Shown piece after piece: positions 16,322 to 23,539 of a stretch of 37,900 nucleotides of DNA. Below the pieces are notes generated by a model. That model made no database searches, had not been told where the DNA came from, and worked only from the letters and a program-made list of their open reading frames with translations. Location of the stretch: positions 1-37,900 of the forward strand of contig CAZGZR010000017.1 in the NCBI GenBank assembly GCA_964529745.1, written 5' to 3'. How positions within the stretch are numbered: position 1 is the stretch's first letter; each line of letters opens with the position of its first letter. The position numbers and the translations under genes were made by a program. This stretch comes from RBG-16-57-9 sp964529745 (GTDB lineage Archaea > Thermoproteota > Bathyarchaeia > TCS64).

Positions 16322-17491
16322 CTACTTGCCTCTGGTGAACAGCGTGAGGCCCAGGTACGCCGCCAGCGTGAGGGCCACGCTGTAGAGGCTGGACGCCCAG
16401 AGTCCCTGGCTCTGCCAGAGGCGGCCCACCACGGTGTTGGAGACGAAGAAGGCCGAACCCACCACCAGGTAGTAGACGCCGTAGGCGGTGCCCAGCACCC
16501 TCTGCTCGACGTAGCCCGGGATGAGGGCCCTCTGAACGGTCTCCACCACCCCCATGTACACCCCGTAGACAGCCGCAATCAAGTAAGCGAAAGGCACGGA
16601 CTTGGGTGAAAGGTAGAGGAGCACGGCCGAGGCGACGAACACCAGGTACCCGAATCCCAGCGTCCGTGCCCTCCCCACCCTGTCCGACAGCCTGCCCGCC
16701 GGGATGGCCACCAGGGTGTGGGCTACGTTCAGCGCAGCGTACACGATGGGGATCATTGGGTCGCCGACGCCCATTAGCCGCGCGTTCAGCAGGATGAAGC
16801 TGAAGTTGAAGGCGCCGAGGCTGAACAAAGCGACTATCACCAGGAGACGCAGGAAGTTCCCCCTGACCACCTCCCCCAGGCCCTCCAGGAACTTGAACTC
16901 GCGCGTCGATTCGCCCACGATCTCCTTGACCCCGAGGAGGATTACTATGAGTGCGGCGGTGCCGGGCACCAGGGACAGCCAGAACACGTCCCTGACCGTC
17001 CAGCCCAGGAGCACCATAGCCCCCGTGGCGGTGAGGGGGCCCACGATGGCGCCCATCTGGTCCAGAGCCCTGTGGAGCCCAAAGGCCTCGCCCTGCCTCC
17101 CCTTGGGGACCGAGGCGCTTATCAGGGCGTCCCTGGGCGCCGTCCTGACGCCCTTCCCCATCCGCTCCACCACCCTTATGGTCATGACGTGGGAGATGTC
17201 CGTGGCCGTGGCGAACAGCGGCTTGGCTATGTTGGACAGCGCGTAGCCGGCCAGGATGAAGGGCTTCCTCCTCCGGAACTTGTCGCTGAAGAAGCCCGAG
17301 ACGGCGCGCAGCGCGTAGCTCACCGCCTCCGCCGTGCCCTCCACGAGGCCGAGGGACGCTATGGTCCCCCCGGGCAGCCCCAGGATGTACACCGGCAGCA
17401 GGCTGAACACCATCTCGCTGGAGCAGTCCGTGAAGAAGCTCACCAGCCCAAGCATGTAGACGTTCTTAAGCTCGCCTTCGCCGTCAGACAT
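16322..17491 (-). CDS. Major facilitator superfamily transporter
   Basis: Twelve-helix secondary transporter, 389 residues. The N-terminal region LVSFFTDCSSEMVFSLLPVY and LGLVEGTAEAVSYALRAVSG, then SDKFRRRKPFILAGY, is the usual loop 2-3 signature of a widespread but poorly characterised MFS subgroup. A second copy of the loop motif, GRLSDRVGRARTLG, begins the C-terminal half. Substrate unknown. ATG 17491 is preferred because the TATA-like CCTTAATTCC (17516-17525) lies about 30 bases upstream; an in-frame ATG at 17530 would add 13 non-hydrophobic residues and would overlap the promoter. It is divergent from the amidase pair and could move the amidase's substrate, which is inference. Confidence 0.86.
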   Translation of the reverse strand: MSDGEGELKNVYMLGLVSFFTDCSSEMVFSLLPVYILGLPGGTIASLGLVEGTAEAVSYALRAVSGFFSDKFRRRKPFILAGYALSNIAKPLFATATDISHVMTIRVVERMGKGVRTAPRDALISASVPKGRQGEAFGLHRALDQMGAIVGPLTATGAMVLLGWTVRDVFWLSLVPGTAALIVILLGVKEIVGESTREFKFLEGLGEVVRGNFLRLLVIVALFSLGAFNFSFILLNARLMGVGDPMIPIVYAALNVAHTLVAIPAGRLSDRVGRARTLGFGYLVFVASAVLLYLSPKSVPFAYLIAAVYGVYMGVVETVQRALIPGYVEQRVLGTAYGVYYLVVGSAFFVSNTVVGRLWQSQGLWASSLYSVALTLAAYLGLTLFTRGK

Positions 17492-17570
17492 GAGGGCTAA
17501 GATGTGTGAGGTGGGAATTAAGGCTTCCACCTAGCCGTCAACGTAAAATCAAAGTAGCCGCCATTTCATC

Positions 17571-17774
17571 ATGGTGGAGGCTTTGAGCGGGGACGGTGAG
17601 AAGGAGTACATCCACATGGTGAAGGAGGCCGCGAAGACCATGTGGGGCCCGGAGTCGGCCGAGAAGTTCAACGAACACATCGAGCGAACCGCGGCGGCGG
17701 TCTACGCCGTGAGCAATTACCCCCTGGAGCCCAGCGTCGAGCCCGTCACCAGATTTATGCCGGGGGAAGGGTGA
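17571..17774 (+). CDS. AtzG/GatC-like small amidase subunit (DUF4089-like)
   Basis: 67-residue acidic helical protein ending in a long proline-rich tail (YPLEPSVEPVTRFMPGEG). Two helices plus a C-terminal tail with P-L-E-P-x-x-x-P resemble AtzG and other GatC-like subunits that wrap around an amidase-signature enzyme. The gene overlaps the amidase by one base of TGATG, which supports an obligate complex. GTAAAATC (17543-17550) 25 bases before ATG 17571 gives a leaderless promoter for both. AtzG assignment rests on size, tail and position rather than on a firm sequence match. Confidence 0.65.
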   Translation: MVEALSGDGEKEYIHMVKEAAKTMWGPESAEKFNEHIERTAAAVYAVSNYPLEPSVEPVTRFMPGEG

Positions 17775-19090
17775 TGGAGCCGTACAGGCTGAGCCTGGCC
17801 GAGGCGTCCCGCATGATCAGGGACGGCGGCCTCACCCCGACGAGGCTCGCCGAGAGCCTCCTAGACAGGATCGAGCGCCTTGAGCCCGTGGTCGAGGCTT
17901 GGGTCACCGTTGACCGTGACGCCGTCGTGGAGGCGGCGGACGCGGCCACCATGGAGGCTGAGGAAGGTAGGCTGAGGAGTTCCCTCCACGGCGTCCCCTT
18001 CGGCGTCAAGGACATATTCTACACCCGGGGCATGAGGACCACCATGGGCAGCGCCCTGTACTCGGGCTACGTTCCCGACCATGACGCCGCCGTAGTCAGA
18101 TCCCTCAGGGAGGCCGGCGCCGTGGTACTCGGGAAGACGGAGACCACCGAGTTCGCGCTCCACGACCCCGCCCCCACCAGGAATCCTTGGAACACCCGTC
18201 ACACCCCTGGCGGCAGCAGCAGCGGCTCCGCGGCAGCCGTCTCCTGCGGCATGGCGCCCATGGCCCTGGGCAGCCAGACCGGCGGCAGCGTCGTCCGGCC
18301 CGCCAGCTACTGCGGCGTCGTGGGCTTCAAGCCCACCTACGGCCTCCTCAGCAGGGAGGGCGTCTACCCGTTGAGCTGGAGCCTCGACCACGTGGGCTAC
18401 ATGACCCGCACCGTCGAGGACGCCGCCCTGACGCTGAAGACCCTGAGGCCCGACGCCGCCCCCGCCGTGGAGACGGAGGACACACCCCGGATGGGGCTCC
18501 TGGCCGGCTACTTCAAGGAGAACGCTTCGGATGAGGTTTGGCTGGGCTACGAGCAGGCGGTGGGCAAGCTGTGGGGGGAGGGCGCCGAGTTTATCGATGT
18601 GGACTTGCCCCAGAGCTTCGGCATGGCTCCCAGCGTGCACAGGGTGATAATGGCGGTGGAGGCGGCTGCCGTCCACGAGGACGGCTTGAGGGCCAACCCG
18701 GAGGGCTACCGTGAGTACATCAAGGGCTTCGTCTCCAGCGGCCTCCTGGCCCCGGCCACCGCCTACCTCCGAGCCCAGAGGATAAGAGGCATCATACTCA
18801 GGGACATCCTATCCTTGATGGGGGACTACGACTGCCTGGCGTGCCCCTCCACCGTGGACACCGCGCCCAGGGGCCTGGGTTGGACTGGGAGCCCCGCGTT
18901 CAACGCGCCGTGGAGCCTCACCGGCCTCCCCAGCGCCACGGTGCCTTCAGGCATGAGCGAGGACGAGCTGCCCCTCGGCCTGCAGCTTGTGGGGCGGCCG
19001 CACCGCGACCACGACCTGCTGGAGGTTGCGGCGTGGTGCGAGGAAGCCCTGGGGTTCCCAGAGGGGCCCATGGACCCTTACACGCCTTAG
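17774..19090 (+). CDS. Amidase-signature family amidase (AtzE/GatA-like)
   Basis: Ser-cisSer-Lys amidohydrolase that hydrolyses a carboxamide. Catalytic Lys79 lies in PFGVKDIFY, the cis-serine in TPGGSSSGSAA (144-154) and the nucleophile Ser172 in GSQTGGSVVRPASY. In place of GSDTGGSIR of GatA, the GSQTGGSVVRPAS stretch is closer to AtzE, allophanate hydrolase and other small-amide amidases. GVVGFKPTYG follows. 438 residues. ATG 17774 follows GGGGGA (17762-17767); a GTG at 17771 is also in frame. A carboxybiuret- or urea-derivative substrate is possible given the small upstream partner. It is unlikely to be GatA, since no GatB or true GatC is nearby. Confidence 0.87.
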   Translation: MEPYRLSLAEASRMIRDGGLTPTRLAESLLDRIERLEPVVEAWVTVDRDAVVEAADAATMEAEEGRLRSSLHGVPFGVKDIFYTRGMRTTMGSALYSGYVPDHDAAVVRSLREAGAVVLGKTETTEFALHDPAPTRNPWNTRHTPGGSSSGSAAAVSCGMAPMALGSQTGGSVVRPASYCGVVGFKPTYGLLSREGVYPLSWSLDHVGYMTRTVEDAALTLKTLRPDAAPAVETEDTPRMGLLAGYFKENASDEVWLGYEQAVGKLWGEGAEFIDVDLPQSFGMAPSVHRVIMAVEAAAVHEDGLRANPEGYREYIKGFVSSGLLAPATAYLRAQRIRGIILRDILSLMGDYDCLACPSTVDTAPRGLGWTGSPAFNAPWSLTGLPSATVPSGMSEDELPLGLQLVGRPHRDHDLLEVAAWCEEALGFPEGPMDPYTP

Positions 19091-19866
19091 GCCTGGAGGG
19101 GCTTCACTTCCCTGCCGTCCATGACCGCGGATACCTCCACGAGGTCCCCTAGACGGCTGGACTTGAGCTTCCTGCCCAGCACCTCCTGCACCTGGAAGAT
19201 GCCGGCGGGGTTGGTCATCTCCACCTGTATCTTCACGGGCTTCTGGTCTCCCTTTCCAATGTTCACCCGCTTGATGGCTAAGGCCGAGACAGAGTGGATG
19301 TCGTTGCTGCCTCCCCTGTAGGGCTCCCTGGACCTGCCCTCGGCGAGGTCGGTGCCGTCCGCCACGGTGACCACGCCGGCCTCGACGCTGAGGCACGGCA
19401 CCTCGTCGTCGCTGGCGTAGATCGTGTGCAGCGTCTCGGTCTTGAGGCGGTAAACAAGCTCGGCGTCGTACGGGTATATGCGTCCCAGCGCCCGCTCCAG
19501 GATGGGCGCCGCCAGCACCAGGCCGTTCTGCTCGTGGCGGTCCCTGTGGATGGCGTTGCCCACGTCATGGAGGTAGGCGCCGCACAGCACGATTATCTTG
19601 GCGTTCTCGTAGTCGCCCACGCCGTCGGCGACACAGCTGGGCTCCACCGCCTCCGAGATCAGCCTCAGTATCTCCAGGGCGCTGCCCGCCGTTATCCTGG
19701 CGTGTACGGGGCCGTGGTCGTTGTATACGAGCCTCTTCACGGCCATGACGTTGGCCATCCTTAGGTAGCTCTGCACCTCCGCGTCGCCCTCCAGCAGCCT
19801 GAACGTCTCCAGGACGGCGGGCTCATCCAGGTTCCTGTGGATTAGGCGGCTTGAAACCGTGTTCAT
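19087..19866 (-). CDS. HD-domain phosphohydrolase-like protein
   Basis: 259-residue cytosolic protein of the HD superfamily. Metal ligands: YNDHGPVHARIT, YLHDVGNAIHRDRHEQNG (the HD pair) and TVADGTDLAEGR. These could bind two metals and cleave a phosphoester or nucleotide. A beta-rich C-terminal part (IQVEMTNPAGIFQVQEV, then VSAVMDG) is a separate domain. ATG 19866 is favoured; the frame runs further left but that part overlaps the histidine kinase gene. GGTTTTTCAC about 31 bases upstream is a weak promoter. It is convergent with the amidase (four-base overlap) and shares orientation with the kinase gene, so they may form a signalling pair. Substrate unknown. Confidence 0.8.
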   Translation of the reverse strand: MNTVSSRLIHRNLDEPAVLETFRLLEGDAEVQSYLRMANVMAVKRLVYNDHGPVHARITAGSALEILRLISEAVEPSCVADGVGDYENAKIIVLCGAYLHDVGNAIHRDRHEQNGLVLAAPILERALGRIYPYDAELVYRLKTETLHTIYASDDEVPCLSVEAGVVTVADGTDLAEGRSREPYRGGSNDIHSVSALAIKRVNIGKGDQKPVKIQVEMTNPAGIFQVQEVLGRKLKSSRLGDLVEVSAVMDGREVKPLQA

Positions 19867-19906
19867 GTTGCTCAGGTGATATGGGCGGCTGCGCAGTGAA
19901 AAACCC

Positions 19907-20599
19907 TTAGCCCTTGGGTATGGTGAAAGTGAACGTGGTGCCCTCACCCGGCCTGGTCTCGAAGCTCATGGCTCCGCCGTGGGCCTCCACTATCCGCTTG
20001 CAGGCGGGCACCCCTAGGCCCCGCCCCCTCTTGTTCCTCGACTTGAAGGGCTTGTAGATGAGCTCCGCCACGTCCTCAGGTATCCCGAGCCCGGTGTCGC
20101 TCACGCTTACCTCAACGTGGTCGCCCCCGTCCCTTATGGCTACCTTGACGGCGCCGCCGTCGGGCATGGCCTCCAAGGCGTTGCTTATGAGCTTCCTGAA
20201 CACCATTGCCAGCTTGGTGGGGTCCATGCTGAAGCTCTCGATCTCGTCGGCTTCGAGGGTGAGCTCCACGCCGGCGGGGACCTCGATCTCGCTGACCCCC
20301 AGCTCGTAGACCTTGACTATGTCGGCGTCCACCTTTTTGAGGATGTGGCCTTTGTAGAAGTCCCTGAAGCCGTCCAGTATCTGGGTGGTCTGCCTGAGGC
20401 TGTCACGTATCATCTCGTAGAACATGGGGTTCTCGGGGCTGCGTTCCAGGAGGTATATGGCGTTCTGGATGGTCTGGAGGGGGCTGCGGAGGTCGTGGGT
20501 CAGCTCGGAAGATATCTCGCCCACCGCCTCTATGAGCCGTCTCTCATACTCTTCCTCGGTAAGGCTGTTTTCCTCGTCTGGCTCGCCGCCACTCAACAC
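19907..20599 (-). CDS. Soluble histidine kinase without sensor domain
   Basis: 230-residue protein with only the kinase core: H-box ELTHDLRSPLQTIQNAI (His35), N-box KLISNALEAMPDGG (Asn140), G1 box VSDTGLGIP (Asp168) and G2 box RGRGLGVPAC. No PAS, GAF or membrane segment precedes it. It starts at GTG 20599, with GGGGGA (20605-20610) as ribosome-binding site, and a TATA-like ATAAATTG near 20644-20651 gives a 20-base leader, unlike the leaderless majority here. No response regulator is adjacent; the only one in the window is the REC-PAS protein at 35140. It may sense through a partner protein. Confidence 0.9.
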   Translation of the reverse strand: MLSGGEPDEENSLTEEEYERRLIEAVGEISSELTHDLRSPLQTIQNAIYLLERSPENPMFYEMIRDSLRQTTQILDGFRDFYKGHILKKVDADIVKVYELGVSEIEVPAGVELTLEADEIESFSMDPTKLAMVFRKLISNALEAMPDGGAVKVAIRDGGDHVEVSVSDTGLGIPEDVAELIYKPFKSRNKRGRGLGVPACKRIVEAHGGAMSFETRPGEGTTFTFTIPKG

Positions 20600-20705
20600 C
20601 GTTTTCCCCCAGATAGATACTGAGGGATAGGTACTGGTAATTCAATTTATTGTTTAACCCTCTTACATGCCCACGCACTACGGTGGGGACGTAAGCCGGC
20701 AGCCG

Positions 20706-21128
20706 CTAAACGTATAGGAGATAGTAGACCGCCACGCCGGCGGCGGCCTCAGCCACCCATGCAAGGGTTAGCAGCCGCATCTTGTTCTTCTCCTTGAAGC
20801 AGGGTCCGGGTTTACCGAGCCTCCATACCCACATGAGGTAGATGCTCCCCGCGAGGACGATGGTGCCCGTGACGGCGTGAGCGAGCACGAGGACCAGGAA
20901 ACCCGAGAAATCCACGCCCCACACTAGACCCCACGCGACCGGCACCATGACGACGGCGACGCTCGCGGCGTTCAACACGGTGCACGCCAGCATCAGGTAC
21001 GCGTGCTGCATGTAGAGCCTGCCTTTAGCCCTGTAGACCGACGCCGACAAGGCCAGGACCATCGCCACCTGGAATATCAGGCTGACATCCGAGGACAGGG
21101 GCGCGCCGGTGCCCAGGATGTTCGACAC
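20706..21128 (-). CDS. Four-helix membrane protein, DUF420-like
   Basis: 140 residues with four hydrophobic helices: LIFQVAMVLALSASV, AYLMLACTVLNAASVAVVMV, GFLVLVLAHAVTGTIVLAGSIY and LTLAWVAEAAAGVAVYYLL. A histidine after a charged loop (KGRLYMQHAYLM) and another in VLAHAVTGTI resemble the haem- or copper-linked histidines of DUF420/CtaM-like proteins. A role in respiratory oxidase assembly is only a suggestion, since no oxidase genes are near. GTG 21128 is leaderless, with CTTTATCC about 27 bases upstream. It is divergent from the exported protein at 21210. Confidence 0.6.
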   Translation of the reverse strand: MSNILGTGAPLSSDVSLIFQVAMVLALSASVYRAKGRLYMQHAYLMLACTVLNAASVAVVMVPVAWGLVWGVDFSGFLVLVLAHAVTGTIVLAGSIYLMWVWRLGKPGPCFKEKNKMRLLTLAWVAEAAAGVAVYYLLYV

Positions 21129-21182
21129 GGTGATGGAAGGGATCAGGCTGGGATAAAGGTTCCCTGAGCCTGGTTTATTCTG

Positions 21183-21190
21183 TTTATATT
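21183..21190 (+). promoter_or_regulatory. TATA box of the exported SOR-like protein
   Basis: TTTATATT is centred about 25 bases before TTG 21210, which makes that unusual TTG the start of a leaderless message. Confidence 0.5.
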
Positions 21191-21209
21191 AGCCGGTTCC
21201 TCTGGGTTC

Positions 21210-21671
21210 TTGTCCGATTTGAAGACCAGGATCATCGTTATGGGCGTGTTGCTCGCACTATCATGCCTGGCTCCGTCCGTAGTCACCTACGCTAACGTGC
21301 CGACGGTTCTGAGCCTCGAAGTGGTCGAGCGTGGAGACGACGACGTGCTGGTGATCGAGATCAGCCACTCGTCGCCCTCGTCATCACATTACATCGACTC
21401 CGTTGAGGTCGAGGTCGGCGACCAGGTCTACACCATCGAGGACCTGGGTGGGCAGTCTACCACGGTTTTCACGGTGGAGCACGTCCTAGATTCGCCGAGC
21501 GGTGATGTGAGGGTCAGGGCTCGCTGCAACGTTCACGGCTGGAGCCAGTGGATGGGGCTCGGCGAGGAGCCAGCCGACACCAGTGGAGGCATCCCGGGCT
21601 TCGGCTACGCGGCCACACTCATCGGGTTGGCAGCGTACATCATGGTCACCCGTATCAGTATGCGTAATTAA
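21210..21671 (+). CDS. Exported protein with SOR/desulfoferrodoxin-like motifs and C-terminal PGF-type anchor
   Basis: 153 residues. An N-terminal signal (IIVMGVLLALSCLAPSVVTYA) is followed by an extracellular beta domain and a C-terminal helix, GIPGFGYAATLIGLAAYIMVT, ending in basic residues. The C-terminus resembles the PGF-type sorting or anchoring tails of archaeal surface proteins. Inside, SHSSPSSSHYIDSVEVEVGD and RARCNVHGWS place His53, His60, Cys106 and His109 much like the HxxPxxxHYI and CNxHG iron ligands of superoxide reductase, although the first pair is one residue wider. A metal-binding or superoxide-handling role is therefore possible but unproven. The leaderless TTG start is set by the TATA box. 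Confidence 0.55.
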   Translation: MSDLKTRIIVMGVLLALSCLAPSVVTYANVPTVLSLEVVERGDDDVLVIEISHSSPSSSHYIDSVEVEVGDQVYTIEDLGGQSTTVFTVEHVLDSPSGDVRVRARCNVHGWSQWMGLGEEPADTSGGIPGFGYAATLIGLAAYIMVTRISMRN

Positions 21672-21676
21672 AAAAA
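21670..21676 (-). terminator. T7 terminator on the minus strand
   Basis: Seven A residues on the plus strand read as T7 on the minus strand, about 30 bases past the stop of the small minus-strand gene at 21706. Confidence 0.4.
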
Positions 21677-21705
21677 TGGGGAAGATGGCGCTGTGCCCGT
21701 CTAAG

Positions 21706-21936
21706 CTATTTGTAGGGCACGAACCGCCTGTAGAAGCTGAGGACCCTGACAAGCACTTCCTCGATGCTAATTGCCTGTCCTTCCTCCTCGAGTATTACGT
21801 GTTGAATTAAGTGAAGATCGTTAAAGCACTCCTGTAGCGTCTCGAAGTTTCTCTGGCTGGCCGCGGTGTGTGCGCTGCAGGGTTGTGGCCAGCTGTTTTC
21901 ATTTAATTGGCTTTCCGTAGAAATACCCCCAGACAT
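21706..21936 (-). CDS. Possible small CopG/VapB-like protein
   Basis: If started at ATG 21936 it encodes 76 residues, ending RNFETLQECFNDLHLIQHV, then a helix and SIEEVLVRVLSFYRRFVPYK. The spacing of hydrophobic residues and the final DevL-R-L-x-x-Y pattern recall ribbon-helix-helix antitoxins, though the N-terminal strand is not convincing. In favour: a dyad over the start codon and a T7 terminator downstream. Against: it is short, has odd cysteines and may be decayed. An in-frame ATG at 22014 would overlap the leader of the gene at 22032. No toxin gene is adjacent. Confidence 0.3.
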   Translation of the reverse strand: MSGGISTESQLNENSWPQPCSAHTAASQRNFETLQECFNDLHLIQHVILEEEGQAISIEEVLVRVLSFYRRFVPYK

Positions 21937-21961
21937 AACAAAAGTATTTCTTTTAGTATGT
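21933..21961. promoter_or_regulatory. 29-base interrupted palindrome
   Basis: ACATA, two bases, AAAAG, five bases, CTTTT, two bases, TATGT: both arm pairs match perfectly. It covers the ATG at 21936 of the small minus-strand frame, so it is a candidate autoregulatory site or promoter element. Confidence 0.4.
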
Positions 21962-22031
21962 CTAAGGGAAATGCCCAGGGGGTTACAGATAAACCTTTTC
22001 CCCCACGCCTCCAAGAGTAAACGGGGATCAG

Positions 22032-22202
22032 ATGCTCGAAGGAAAGGGAAAGTACTGGAAATCGGACAACAAGCTCTACATATACGTGCCGGTCGGGGTG
22101 GCGACCGACTCCGCGTTCCCGTTCAGGGACGAGAAAGGATACGTCAAGGTAAGGATAGACGGCGACAGGCTGGTCGTCGAGCACCTGCACGAGAAGAAGT
22201 GA
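22032..22202 (+). CDS. Small conserved-looking beta-rich protein, unknown function
   Basis: 56 residues, beginning MLEGKGKYWKSDNKLYIYV and ending VVEHLHEKK. Alternating hydrophobic and charged residues suggest a single small beta sheet, reminiscent of AbrB-type or other tiny barrel proteins, but no named motif is visible. The ATG is preceded by GGGGATC (22023-22029) as ribosome-binding site, and ATAAACCTTTT (21989-21999) about 35-40 bases before the ATG serves as a promoter. Codon use matches the neighbouring genes, unlike the AT-rich DNA just upstream. I do not recognise its function. Confidence 0.65.
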   Translation: MLEGKGKYWKSDNKLYIYVPVGVATDSAFPFRDEKGYVKVRIDGDRLVVEHLHEKK

Positions 22203-22267
22203 GCCTCAGAGGCCGGAAATAGACCCACACTCTTATACGGTTAAATGTGTTCCACATGAGGAACGCC

Positions 22268-23491
22268 ATGGGGGACGACGGTTACAGCTTCAGTAAGCCA
22301 TGCACCGAGGCCGAGTTAGAGCAGGTGTACGCGCTCATGAGGACCGTCTTCCCCGGCGAAGGCGTGGACGGCATCGTCAGGCGTCTCTTGGACCACTACC
22401 CGCCCATGACCCTAGACCACGTGTTCACCGTAACTTACGGCGGCGAGGCCGTCGCCTCCCTCATCCTCATACCCCAGACCTGGGTGATGGACGGCGTGGG
22501 GCTCGGAGTCGCCGAGATGGGCTGCGTCGCCACCCACCCCGACCACCGGAACCGGGGCCTCCAGCGGATGCTGAACGAGAGGTTCGACGAGGCCGCCGAG
22601 GCCGGCGGCTACGACCTCTGCGCCCTAGCCGGGATACCCTTCTTCTACCGCCAGTTCGGGTACGAGTACGCCCTAGACCTCGACCACAAATCCACCGTGG
22701 CGGTGAGCCGTTTGCCGGATACGCCTCCGAGCCTTGAGCCCCGGAGGTTCACCGAGGCCGACATACCGGCGGCAGCCGCGTTGCTCGAGGCAGTCGCCGA
22801 TAGGTACCTGGTGCACAGCCGCCGGTCGCTGCCTGTCTGGAGGATGCAGCACGAGACGGGCTTCTACAAGGGGGAGCCCTACACGGGCTACTCGCTCCAC
22901 GATGGCGGCGAGGTAAAGGCATACGTGAGGGTGCAGCCCCGGCCGAAGGACCGGACCATGGTTCTAGTGGAGGCGGCCTCCGCCCCCGGCGTCGAGGTTG
23001 AGGTCTTGGCTTTCCTGAGGTGTCTCTGCGTGGAGAATGGGGCCGAGACGCTGATCTCGGGCCTGGGGTATGCTGACCCTCTGTCGGAGCTGCTGGCGGC
23101 GCGTGGTGCCGAGCAGTCGCGGCCCTACGGCTGGCAGGTCAAGATAGTGGACCTTGTGAGGCTGCTGAGGAAGCTGGCGCCGGTGCTGGAGTCGAGGCTC
23201 AAGGGGACGGGATTCGATGGGCTCACGGAGAGGCTGAACCTGAACTTCCGTCGGTTCAGCGTGGACATGGTCTTCGAGTCGGGGAAGGTGGTAGGCGTCT
23301 CCATGAGCGGCGACTGCAGCGACAGGGCCGTCGGGCTGAACCCCTACGTCTTCCCCCAGCTTATCCTCGGCTACCGGAGCCGGATGGAGCTGGAGCAGGC
23401 GTACCCCGACATCAGGGTGGCCCCGAGCCGCAGTGAGCTCGTGGACGCGCTGTTCCCCAGGAGGCCGTCGTACATCCACCACGTCTACTAG
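22268..23491 (+). CDS. Eis-like GNAT acetyltransferase with C-terminal sterol-carrier-like domain
   Basis: 407-residue acetyl-CoA-dependent N-acyltransferase. The first GNAT domain has VAEMGCVATHPDHRNRGLQ, the acetyl-CoA pyrophosphate loop, then ALAGIPFFYRQFGYEY, a strong mark of the Eis/DUF4298-like family that carries two GNAT folds plus an SCP2-type tail. The tail (VDMVFESGKVVGVSMSGDC and YPDIRVAPSRSELVDALFP) fits. Eis relatives acetylate aminoglycosides or protein lysines; the substrate here is unknown. TTATAC (22233-22238) suggests transcription from about 22262, which favours ATG 22268 over ATG 22256 or GTG 22247. No gene nearby explains its role. Confidence 0.84.
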   Translation: MGDDGYSFSKPCTEAELEQVYALMRTVFPGEGVDGIVRRLLDHYPPMTLDHVFTVTYGGEAVASLILIPQTWVMDGVGLGVAEMGCVATHPDHRNRGLQRMLNERFDEAAEAGGYDLCALAGIPFFYRQFGYEYALDLDHKSTVAVSRLPDTPPSLEPRRFTEADIPAAAALLEAVADRYLVHSRRSLPVWRMQHETGFYKGEPYTGYSLHDGGEVKAYVRVQPRPKDRTMVLVEAASAPGVEVEVLAFLRCLCVENGAETLISGLGYADPLSELLAARGAEQSRPYGWQVKIVDLVRLLRKLAPVLESRLKGTGFDGLTERLNLNFRRFSVDMVFESGKVVGVSMSGDCSDRAVGLNPYVFPQLILGYRSRMELEQAYPDIRVAPSRSELVDALFPRRPSYIHHVY

Positions 23492-23539
23492 CCACCTAAA
23501 TACCGGTGAAGCAGATAGTATGACGCCCGGTCGATCACC

